Shown: in pieces, positions 1 through 4,768 of the stretch
Layout: every line of letters starts with the position of its first letter
How positions within the stretch are numbered: position 1 is the first letter of the stretch
DNA from: Pseudomonadota bacterium
GTDB taxonomy: Bacteria > Desulfobacterota > Desulfobulbia > Desulfobulbales > SURF-16
DNA length: 6,270 nt
Direction of reading: 5' to 3'
Assembly: GCA_030597865.1 (NCBI GenBank)
Contig: JAUVQZ010000168.1
Span: forward strand, 1-6,270
The notes under the pieces: generated by a model
Databases searched by the model: none
What the model was told of the DNA's origin: nothing
The model's input: the letters and a program-made list of their open reading frames with translations, nothing else
Translations under genes and position numbers: made by a program

Positions 1-510
1 GCCGAGATGCTGGGCATCATGCCCCTGACAGATGCAATCACCCTTCATAATTATGTGGGTTTTGTGGTGATCGCCGATTATTTCATCTGGCTGGGCTATT
101 ATCTTGGCACCGGCAAGATTAAGATTTATTTCCCAGACCTGCGCACCTTTGTACCTGATGCCATCAGGCAGGCGAAGTACTATGGTTTTGGTATCTTCAA
201 GGGGGATCCAAATCCCCACACAATGACCCCTGACAATAAATTTAATGCCATGCAGCAAAAGGCCTATTTGGGGTTGATGTTCATGCTGCTGCCAGCCCAG
301 ATGATCTCAGGCGTGTTCCTGTGGCGGGTCAAGGGCTATGCCGATTATGTTAATTTTTTGGGCGGCATCAAGATTATTGACACTATCCATGTCATCCTCT
401 TTTTCTTCTTCGCCTCCTTCCTCATTGCCCATTGCTATCTTGCAACATTGGGCCACACCCCGTTTGCCCATTTTAAGGCGATGTTCACCGGCTATGAGGA
501 GCATCATTAA
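1..510 (+). CDS. Membrane b-type cytochrome subunit (thiosulfate reductase / Ni-Fe hydrogenase cytochrome b family), 5'-truncated
   Basis: The frame is open from base 1 and ends with TAA at 508-510, so 169 residues of the C-terminal part are visible and the true start lies upstream. Three hydrophobic segments are seen, at about residues 15-37, 88-110 and 123-150 of the visible part. His16 in the first and His130 and His144 in the last are plausible haem b ligands, as in the four-helix di-haem cytochrome b561/PhsC-type family. Such proteins pass electrons between the membrane quinone pool and a periplasmic partner, often a multihaem cytochrome c or molybdopterin enzyme. That partner would be expected upstream, outside the window. 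The segment between helices (residues 40-85) is polar and rich in aromatic residues. The gene is last in its unit, because a strong terminator follows 31 bases after the stop. The family is clear; the exact substrate cannot be told. Confidence 0.8.
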   Translation, partial: AEMLGIMPLTDAITLHNYVGFVVIADYFIWLGYYLGTGKIKIYFPDLRTFVPDAIRQAKYYGFGIFKGDPNPHTMTPDNKFNAMQQKAYLGLMFMLLPAQMISGVFLWRVKGYADYVNFLGGIKIIDTIHVILFFFFASFLIAHCYLATLGHTPFAHFKAMFTGYEEHH

Positions 511-541
511 TTTTTTTAACTAAAGGCAACCGAACAGCAAG

Positions 542-583
542 AAAAAGGGGAGTTGACCACAGGGTCGGTTAACTCCCCTTTTT
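542..583 (+). terminator. Rho-independent terminator, symmetric
   Basis: AAAAAGGGGAGTT (542-554) is perfectly complementary to AACTCCCCTTTTT (571-583). The stem extends inward through a G-U pair and three Watson-Crick pairs to 558/567, giving about 17 base pairs and an 8-base loop. Runs of A and T at the two ends mean it could work on both strands. It closes the cytochrome b transcription unit and insulates the riboswitch gene downstream. Confidence 0.9.
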
Positions 584-695
584 CATGGGTTATTGCAATA
601 CCATTAAGAAGTGGAAATATATGACATATCGACAGCTTAGCTAGCCTCCCCCACTTTTTTTGCCTAACAAGGAGGTCTCTACCACTTTGTGGCAC

Positions 696-723
696 TTGAT
701 TATTTGTTATGCCACCTTAAATT
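696..723 (+). promoter_or_regulatory. Possible sigma70-type promoter ahead of the riboswitch
   Basis: TTGATT (696-701) and TAAATT (718-723) are separated by 16 bases and would start transcription near 730, just before the aptamer. The match is only fair: 4 of 6 bases in the -10 box, with an AT-rich context. The case rests mainly on position, since a riboswitch needs a promoter shortly upstream. In the rest of the gap (584-695) I see no gene or convincing signal. The nearby TGGCAC at 690 does not continue into a sigma54 -12 element. Confidence 0.35.
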
Positions 724-746
724 CTTAAAGAAGAAGAGAGTTTTAT

Positions 747-849
747 GGTCAAAGATAAAGCCAAACCAGTCGACAGACTGGCACGGAAAGCCACGGATCT
801 TTAAATGAGATAGCCGGGTTGCCTTGGAAAAAGGTGACCCGGTTTTTTT
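747..849 (+). promoter_or_regulatory. Cyclic di-GMP-I (GEMM-I) riboswitch with terminator expression platform
   Basis: The conserved core is present in order: CAAACC (762-767); a hairpin CCAGTC/GACTGG with loop GACA (766-781); the ACG-AAAGCC block (783-792); GG-ATCT pairing with AGAT and CC (795-815); and CCGGGTTGCC (814-823). Aligned to the Vibrio Vc2 aptamer, the G21-C46 pair appears here as C761-G786. This compensating change supports the alignment. The guanine-contacting position 20 is G (760), which favours c-di-GMP over cGAMP, and A787 matches the intercalating A47. The tetraloop GACA departs from the usual GNRA. I see no clear long P1 helix, although GGTCA (747-751) could pair with TGACC (835-839). 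The terminator uses bases 814-825 of the aptamer, so ligand binding should block termination and turn the downstream cupin gene on. Class confidence is high; the direction of control is inferred. Confidence 0.88.
814..849 (+). terminator. Riboswitch-controlled intrinsic terminator
   Basis: CCGGGTTGCCTT (814-825) pairs with AAGGTGACCCGG (831-842) over 12 positions, two of them G-U, around loop GGAAA. Seven T follow (843-849). The 5' arm is also the 3' end of the c-di-GMP aptamer, including the probable equivalent of ligand-contacting C92 (C822). Aptamer folding and terminator folding therefore exclude each other. Confidence 0.85.
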
Positions 850-889
850 GTGGAAATTGAAAAAAAGGAGGTGAGGTCTATTCCGAAAG

Positions 890-908
890 ATTGAACAGGA
901 GGTTCAAT
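890..908 (+). other. Small leader hairpin with a Shine-Dalgarno-like loop
   Basis: ATTGAAC (890-896) and GTTCAAT (902-908) form a perfect 7-bp stem whose 5-base loop is AGGAG (897-901). An ATG at 907 opens a five-codon reading frame (ATG ATT GAG GAG CAG TAG, 907-924), four bases after AGGAGG. A further SD-like AAGGAGGT sits at about 865-872. The leader between the riboswitch terminator and the cupin gene thus has two extra ribosome-binding-like sites before the one used by the gene. Their role, if any, is unknown. Confidence 0.4.
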
Positions 909-965
909 GATTGAGGAGCAGTAGAGAGCGATGTGAAAAATCAAAAATCAGAAGGAGGGGCGGCC

Positions 966-1343
966 ATGAAGAACACAATTTGTCTTATTGCAGGCGTGAT
1001 GCTAGTCACCTTGGCAGTGGGATTTTCTGCGAGCACAGCAATGGCGGGAGAGCAGATGCCCCCAGATCAGTATACTAAGGTGCTGCTGGATAATGACCAG
1101 GTGCGAGTACTTGAAGCTATCCGCCCCCCTGGCACGAAAGTGCCTATGCATACCCATCCAACTATGATTGCCTACTACTTTAGCCCTTGCAAAATAAAAC
1201 ACACCTTCCCAGATGGTAGGGTGAAGGTGAAGGAGGCCCAGGTTGGCAAGGCACTTTGGAAACCTAATGGATTGACCCATGCCATTGAGATACTGGGAGA
1301 CAAAGATCAACATGTTCTGGTAATCGAATTGAAGGCAAAGTGA
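966..1343 (+). CDS. Exported small cupin-domain protein with a 3-His metal site
   Basis: The product has 125 residues. The start at 966 is chosen because GAAGGAGGGG (950-959) lies at proper spacing and the protein then begins with a signal peptide: Lys2, a hydrophobic core at about 5-20 and an Ala-Met-Ala cleavage site before Gly28. An in-frame GTG at 933 would bury that signal. The mature part is a single beta-barrel cupin. Motif 1 is Gly56-x5-His62-x-His64 and motif 2 is Gly94-x5-Pro100-x-Gly102-x2-His105. The usual motif-1 Glu is absent, replaced by an aromatic stretch (Tyr70, Tyr71), leaving a likely three-His metal site like that of thiol dioxygenases. Substrate and activity cannot be assigned, and it could also be a non-catalytic binding protein in the periplasm. 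It is alone in its transcription unit, between the c-di-GMP riboswitch and a terminator, so its expression is probably set by c-di-GMP. Confidence 0.85.
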   Translation: MKNTICLIAGVMLVTLAVGFSASTAMAGEQMPPDQYTKVLLDNDQVRVLEAIRPPGTKVPMHTHPTMIAYYFSPCKIKHTFPDGRVKVKEAQVGKALWKPNGLTHAIEILGDKDQHVLVIELKAK

Positions 1344-1365
1344 GCGAAGGGAATTACCTATGTAT

Positions 1366-1403
1366 AAAAAAGGCAGGGGCATTAATTGTCCTCTGCCTTT
1401 TTT
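1366..1403. terminator. Bidirectional terminator between convergent genes
   Basis: AAAAAAGGCAG (1366-1376) pairs perfectly with CTGCCTTTTTT (1393-1403). The stem continues through a G-U and two G-C pairs to a loop of about 10 bases. It ends in T-runs on both strands, so it can serve both the cupin gene (stop at 1343) and the minus-strand activator gene (stop at 1440). Confidence 0.9.
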
Positions 1404-1439
1404 AATTGTCAGAGCAAATCCACATATGATGGCAGGCCG

Positions 1440-3905
1440 CTATTTCTTTTTACCCACGGGAAACTCGATCTGGCACTTCTTCATCTTACGCCACAGGGTG
1501 GTCTTTTCGATGCCGAGATGGGCTGCCGTCTTACCCCTGTTGCCGTCAAATTTCTGGAGGGCAGCCAGGATGGTGCCGGCCTCGGCGTTGGAGAGAGGGG
1601 TGGCTGCTTCACTGGCCATACCCATTAAGGGCTGGTCATGGAGGGGTTCGGTGAGGCCCTCGGGCAGGCAGTCCACATTGATGGTGCCTCCATGGCAGAG
1701 GACAAAGGTATATTCGATGATATTTTCAAGCTCTCTGATATTTCCAGGAAAATCATGGCGCATGAGAATGCTTATCACCTCCGGGGAGGCAGAATCGATG
1801 TTCTTCTGCTTAAGGTTATTGAATTTATGAATAAAATGATCAACCAGGATGGGAATATCCTCCCTCCTTTCCGCCAGGGGGGGCAGGTTGATCTTAACGA
1901 CATTGAGCCGGAAGTAGAGATCCTCCCGAAAGACGCCCTCCTCCACCAGTTTTTGGAGATTTTTATTGGTGGCGGCAAGGACCCGGACATCGGCCTTCAC
2001 CGTGGCAGTGCCGCCCAGTGGTTCGTACTCCCTCTCCTGGAGGACACGCAGCAGTTTAAGCTGCAGGGCCGGGGAAATATCACCAATCTCATCCAGGAAA
2101 ATAGTACCCCCTTCGGCCATGGCAAAACGACCGGGCTTATCTGCCTTGGCACCGGTAAAAGCACCCTTCTTATAGCCAAAGAGCTCTGACTCTAGGAGGG
2201 TGTCGGGCAGGGCCGCGCAGTTTAAGGCCACATACTTGCCCGGCCTTTCGGTCAGGGCATGGATGGCCTTGGCAAAAAGCTCCTTGCCGGAACCGCTGGG
2301 GCCCTCGATGAGCACTGTACTGTCGCTTTTGGCAATATTGGGCAGGATGGCAAAGATATTCATTATCCTGTGGTTCTTGCTGATGATGTCCTGAAAGCCG
2401 TACTTCTCGGTGATCTCCTTGCGCAGCTCCTCCATGGCAGAGCAGTCACGGAAGGTCTCGACGCCGCCCAGGGCAATACCATTATCGTCACGCAGGGCAG
2501 AGGTGGTAATATTAATGGGGATCAGCTGGCCGTCCCTATTGGTGATGGTGACCTTGAGGTTGGTGGTCTCTTCACCTGTTTCTATGGATTGTTTGAGGGC
2601 GCAGCTGTCCTTGCAGATATTGGCCTTAAAGACATCATGGCATTTCATGCCGATGGCATCCTGCCTCCTAAAGCCGGTGATCCGTTCGGCGGCCAGGTTG
2701 AATGAGGTGATGAGCCAGTCGTTATCCACCGTAAAGGCGCCGTCACCGATGGAGTTGAGGATGCAGTCGCTCAGGGAAAGCTCCTTGCGCAGCCCATCAA
2801 TGGTGGATGTATCGCGAAATGTCTCCACACCGCCGACAACCTCCCCCTCCTCATTACGCAGGACACAGGTGCTGACCCGAATGGGCACCTTGTCTGCCTC
2901 GATATCCTCAATGGTGACCTTGATATCGTGGAGATCCAGACCTGTTTCCATGGATTTTTTCAAGGCGCAGGATGATTTGCAGATATCGGCCTTAAAGACA
3001 TCGTAGCATTTCATGCCTATGGCCTCAGACCTGTGCACACCGGTGATATCTTCAGCCGCCTTGTTAAAGGAGGTGATGCACCAGTCATGGTCCACGGAAA
3101 AGGCGCCATCGGCAATGGAGTCAAGGATACTGTCGCTGAGGGAAATATCATGGCGCAGCTTTTCAAGGGCTGAGATGTCGCGGAAGGTCTCGACACCGCC
3201 GATCACCTCGAAATTTTCGGTCCGCAACACCGAGGTGGTAACCATGATGGGGATCCTGTCCCCCTCGATATCCTGAATAGTCACCTTGAGGTTGGTGACG
3301 TCGTGGCCTGTTTTAATAGATTGCTTCAGGGCGCAGGAGGTCATGCAGATGTCGGCCTTGAAGATCTCATAGCATTTTTTTCCGATGGCATCGCTGCGAT
3401 GGATGCCGGTTATCTCTTCAGCCGCCTTGTTAAAGGAGGTGATGCACCAATCATGGTCCACGGAAAAGGCGCCGTCGGCAATGGACTCCAGGATGGAGTC
3501 ACTGAGGCTGTTGTGGCATTGATCCGGGGTCAACTCTGTCGTTTCGTGAAAGGTCTCAACCCCACCGGAGAACGCGCCATCCTTGTCAAAAAGCGCCTTG
3601 GTGTAGGCCATAACCGGGACCTCAAGGCCCTGCCCCGTTTTCATGGCAATATTATGGCTGACAATCTTTTCGCCGAGCCTGGTGGACTGCTTGAGGGCGC
3701 AGGATGATTTACAGATATTGGTCTGGAAAATGTCATAGCATTTTTTCCCCACCACATCCCAGCGTTTAATACCGGTTATGCTCTCTGCCGCCCGGTTAAA
3801 GGAGGTGATGTTAAACTCTTTATCCACGGTAAAGGCGGGATCAGCTATGGAGTTGAGGGAGGTGATATTGAACTGGGTCTCGGACTCTCTGTCGGTGGCT
3901 TTCAT
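1440..3905 (-). CDS. Sigma54-dependent transcriptional activator with four Cys-rich PAS domains
   Basis: The product has 821 residues and no signal peptide or membrane segment, so it is cytoplasmic. Residues 16-503 are four PAS-type sensor repeats. Each carries C-x8-C-x3-C-A-L (Cys56/65/69, 178/187/191, 300/309/313, 422/431/435). The AAA+ domain covers about 505-735: Walker A GPSGSGKE at 535-542, an intact GAFTGA sigma54-contact loop at 581-586, Walker B IFLDE near 602-606 and arginine-finger candidates Arg660 and Arg666. A Fis-type helix-turn-helix lies at about 775-810. There is no receiver domain, so activity is likely set by direct sensing in the PAS part. The Cys triads suggest an Fe-S cluster, metal or thiol redox signal, which is inference. 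The ATG at 3905 has AAGGA upstream at short spacing. It is divergent from the NifX-like/ATPase operon, the arrangement of the Desulfovibrio ORP regulator DVU2106, and it probably activates that operon. A sigma70-type promoter lies upstream. Confidence 0.93.
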   Translation of the reverse strand: MKATDRESETQFNITSLNSIADPAFTVDKEFNITSFNRAAESITGIKRWDVVGKKCYDIFQTNICKSSCALKQSTRLGEKIVSHNIAMKTGQGLEVPVMAYTKALFDKDGAFSGGVETFHETTELTPDQCHNSLSDSILESIADGAFSVDHDWCITSFNKAAEEITGIHRSDAIGKKCYEIFKADICMTSCALKQSIKTGHDVTNLKVTIQDIEGDRIPIMVTTSVLRTENFEVIGGVETFRDISALEKLRHDISLSDSILDSIADGAFSVDHDWCITSFNKAAEDITGVHRSEAIGMKCYDVFKADICKSSCALKKSMETGLDLHDIKVTIEDIEADKVPIRVSTCVLRNEEGEVVGGVETFRDTSTIDGLRKELSLSDCILNSIGDGAFTVDNDWLITSFNLAAERITGFRRQDAIGMKCHDVFKANICKDSCALKQSIETGEETTNLKVTITNRDGQLIPINITTSALRDDNGIALGGVETFRDCSAMEELRKEITEKYGFQDIISKNHRIMNIFAILPNIAKSDSTVLIEGPSGSGKELFAKAIHALTERPGKYVALNCAALPDTLLESELFGYKKGAFTGAKADKPGRFAMAEGGTIFLDEIGDISPALQLKLLRVLQEREYEPLGGTATVKADVRVLAATNKNLQKLVEEGVFREDLYFRLNVVKINLPPLAERREDIPILVDHFIHKFNNLKQKNIDSASPEVISILMRHDFPGNIRELENIIEYTFVLCHGGTINVDCLPEGLTEPLHDQPLMGMASEAATPLSNAEAGTILAALQKFDGNRGKTAAHLGIEKTTLWRKMKKCQIEFPVGKKK
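2397..3860 (-). repeat. Four tandem 366-bp repeats coding the PAS array
   Basis: Equivalent residues recur exactly every 122 codons, with no insertion or deletion across four units (about 3860-3495, 3494-3129, 3128-2763 and 2762-2397). Units 2 and 3 are the most alike, also in DNA: the stretch starting GCCGCCTTGTTAAAGG at 3055 recurs at 3421 with only scattered differences over more than 60 bases. Unit 1 is the most diverged. The pattern points to internal duplication, the middle pair being the most recent or kept similar by gene conversion. Confidence 0.9.
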
Positions 3906-3960
3906 GGGATCCTTCAGGGAAAAGGAGGAAAGAACGGGAACGAAAGTATTACGCTATTTA

Positions 3961-3989
3961 ATTAAACACCGGCGGCTGGGCCGGGTCAA
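3961..3989 (-). promoter_or_regulatory. Sigma70-type promoter for the activator gene
   Basis: Read on the minus strand, TTGACC (3989-3984) and TTTAAT (3966-3961) are separated by exactly 17 bases, 5 of 6 matches to consensus in each box. The start would fall near 3954, giving a leader of about 49 bases before the ATG at 3905. This suggests the activator itself is made by the housekeeping polymerase rather than by sigma54. Confidence 0.65.
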
Positions 3990-4021
3990 GGTAAACCTCT
4001 GCCCGCTTCACCATGCCGTGC

Positions 4022-4069
4022 TTGCAGTTTTGCAATACACGTTACTGCAGGCAATTGCACTTGCGCAAG
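4022..4069. promoter_or_regulatory. Cluster of TTGCA/TGCAA words and palindromes, candidate activator-binding sites
   Basis: Within 48 bases there are TTGCA at 4022 and 4030, the palindrome GCAATTGC (4051-4058) and the perfect 10-base palindrome CTTGCGCAAG (4060-4069). They lie about 100-150 bases upstream of the start predicted from the sigma54 promoter at 4144-4160, a usual distance for upstream sites bound by sigma54 activators. More TGCAA words follow at 4111 and 4156. Assignment to the adjacent activator is inferred from position and symmetry only. Confidence 0.5.
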
Positions 4070-4131
4070 CTTAAGGGGCCGCGATTATGACAACAACAGC
4101 GCAACAGGCTGCAATTAAAAGGAATAATAGT

Positions 4132-4153
4132 TTATGCGGATCCTGGCGCATAA
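4132..4153. repeat. Inverted repeat TTATGCG-N8-CGCATAA
   Basis: Perfect 7-base arms (4132-4138 and 4147-4153) surround an 8-base spacer. The right arm overlaps the -24 part of the sigma54 promoter candidate. It could be an operator for a repressor or second regulator, or a chance symmetry. No transcript feature explains it. Confidence 0.45.
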
Positions 4154-4160
4154 TATGCAA
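4144..4160 (+). promoter_or_regulatory. Sigma54 (-24/-12) promoter candidate for the NifX-like/ATPase operon
   Basis: TGGCGC-N5-ATGCA has the invariant GG (4145-4146) and GC (4157-4158) at the required 10-base separation and matches most of the consensus TGGCAC-N5-TTGCA. Transcription would start near 4170, about 130 bases before the first well-supported gene. A sigma54 activator gene is next door and divergent, which makes this the likely target. An AT-rich stretch (4112-4135) between it and the upstream palindromes could help DNA bending, but I see no exact IHF consensus. Confidence 0.6.
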
Positions 4161-4174
4161 CGAAAAGGGGTATC

Positions 4175-4193
4175 CCATGTATCAAAAACATGG
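4175..4193 (+). repeat. Short hairpin CCATGT-N7-ACATGG at the predicted 5' end of the operon mRNA
   Basis: Perfect 6-base arms (4175-4180 and 4188-4193) flank a 7-base A-rich loop. If transcription starts near 4170, this hairpin would sit at the very 5' end of the message, where it could slow decay or mask the ATG at 4177 that lies in its left arm. It could equally be a DNA site. Confidence 0.35.
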
Positions 4194-4305
4194 AATTGCC
4201 GATGCAGCGGCACGGATGGTGAGAATATGGCCGCCCCCAAGGGATGATCAAGGGGCCTGGCCCACAGGTTGTTTTTCACATTTTGTCAGGAGTTCAAACA
4301 GATGA
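4177..4305 (+). CDS. Doubtful small ORF upstream of the NifX-like gene
   Basis: An ATG at 4177, after AAAAGGGG (4163-4170), opens a 42-residue frame that ends in TGA at 4303-4305. That stop overlaps the ATG of the next gene as ATGA. The overlap is the kind seen in coupled genes, and the second ATPase gene here uses the same junction. Against it, the peptide (starting MYQKHGIADAAARM) is unfamiliar to me, the start sits in a hairpin, and a start near 4170 would leave almost no leader. The same frame reaches back to an ATG at 4087, upstream of the promoter candidate. No function is proposed. Confidence 0.25.
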   Translation: MYQKHGIADAAARMVRIWPPPRDDQGAWPTGCFSHFVRSSNR

Positions 4306-4751
4306 AAATTGTTATTTCCAGTACAGGACCCACCCTTAAGGCAGATGTAGACCCCCGCTTTGGCCGGGCACCGTTCCTGATTATGTATGAGACTGATACA
4401 GGGGAAGTGATCGAAGCCATTGACAATGCCGGGGGCCAGGATGCTAGCCAGGGCGCCGGGATCAGTGTGGCAGGATTAATGGCCCAAAAGGGGGTCAAGG
4501 TCATCTTAACGGGTCGAGTTGGCCCCAAGGCCATGGCAGTTGTCGACAGGGCAGGAATCAAGGTGGTTGCCGATGCCAGGGGCACGGTGGAGGAGGTCAT
4601 TAATGACTTTTCTGCCAGCCCTAAAGGGCCTGCCCCTATGGACAAAGGCCGGCCCCAGGGCGCGGTTGCCGGGGCCGGTTGCCAAACCAGAAACAGGGGC
4701 CAGGGGAAATGTCATGGTGGCAGGGGTATGGGACGTGGCCCTGGAAGATAA
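4302..4751 (+). CDS. NifX/NafY-like iron-molybdenum cofactor-binding family protein (ORP-type)
   Basis: The product has 149 residues. The start at 4302 is preceded by AGGAG (4288-4292) at 9 bases; an in-frame TTG at 4269 would add residues unlike the family. Residues 1-103 form the compact ribonuclease-H-like fold of the dinitrogenase iron-molybdenum cofactor biosynthesis family. Recognisable elements are MKIVISS at the N-terminus, the DPRFGRAPFLI block (17-27), GAGIS (51-55), VKVILTGRVGPKA (65-77) and AGIKVV (84-89). Homologues bind or carry metal clusters; the Desulfovibrio Orange Protein of this family holds a Mo-Cu-S cluster. The tail (about 104-149) is low in complexity and rich in Gly, Arg and Pro, with Cys127 and Cys137 and an HGGRGMGRG stretch, possibly a metal-binding or flexible docking arm. 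It is first in an operon with two ferredoxin-ATPases, 17 bases before the next start. No nif genes are visible, so a role outside nitrogen fixation is more likely. Confidence 0.85.
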   Translation: MKIVISSTGPTLKADVDPRFGRAPFLIMYETDTGEVIEAIDNAGGQDASQGAGISVAGLMAQKGVKVILTGRVGPKAMAVVDRAGIKVVADARGTVEEVINDFSASPKGPAPMDKGRPQGAVAGAGCQTRNRGQGKCHGGRGMGRGPGR

Positions 4752-4768
4752 AGGGCGGAGGTAAGGAT

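Noticed and set aside
645..675. CCTCC and GGAGG arms around a T-run, weak hairpin
   Set aside because: There are only five paired bases with a long loop and no T-tract after the stem, so it is not supported as a terminator.
690..706. TGGCAC resembling a sigma54 -24 element upstream of the riboswitch
   Set aside because: Ten bases after the GG the sequence is TT, not GC, so no -12 element is present.
779..792. TGGCACG followed by GC, sigma54-like
   Set aside because: The GG to GC distance is 8 bases, not 10, and the bases belong to the conserved core of the GEMM-I aptamer.
745..804. Short ORF starting ATG GTC AAA GAT (19 codons)
   Set aside because: It lies wholly within the riboswitch aptamer, has no good ribosome-binding site, and its sequence is explained by RNA structure.
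1002..1382. 126-codon minus-strand ORF opposite the cupin gene
   Set aside because: It is antisense to a gene with a clear signal peptide and cupin motifs, and it runs through the terminator hairpin. It is a shadow frame.
1638..3707. Several plus-strand ORFs of 130-200 codons opposite the activator gene
   Set aside because: The minus-strand frame has complete PAS, AAA+ and HTH domains. The plus-strand frames repeat with the 366-bp period simply because the DNA does.
2397..3860. CRISPR-like or mobile-element reading of the 366-bp repeats
   Set aside because: The units are coding, contiguous without spacers and encode PAS domains in frame. No inverted ends or transposase are present.
4258..4273. 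Second sigma54-like site, TGGCCC-N5-TTGT
   Set aside because: The spacing is right but the -12 GC is GT. The site at 4144-4160 keeps both invariant dinucleotides and is preferred, though this one is only 29 bases from the NifX-like start and is not fully excluded.
4679..4768. 30-residue N-terminal extension of the first ferredoxin-ATPase
   Set aside because: It overlaps the NifX-like gene in another frame, and a good ribosome-binding site precedes the ATG at 4769, which starts right at the family's N-terminal strand and P-loop.
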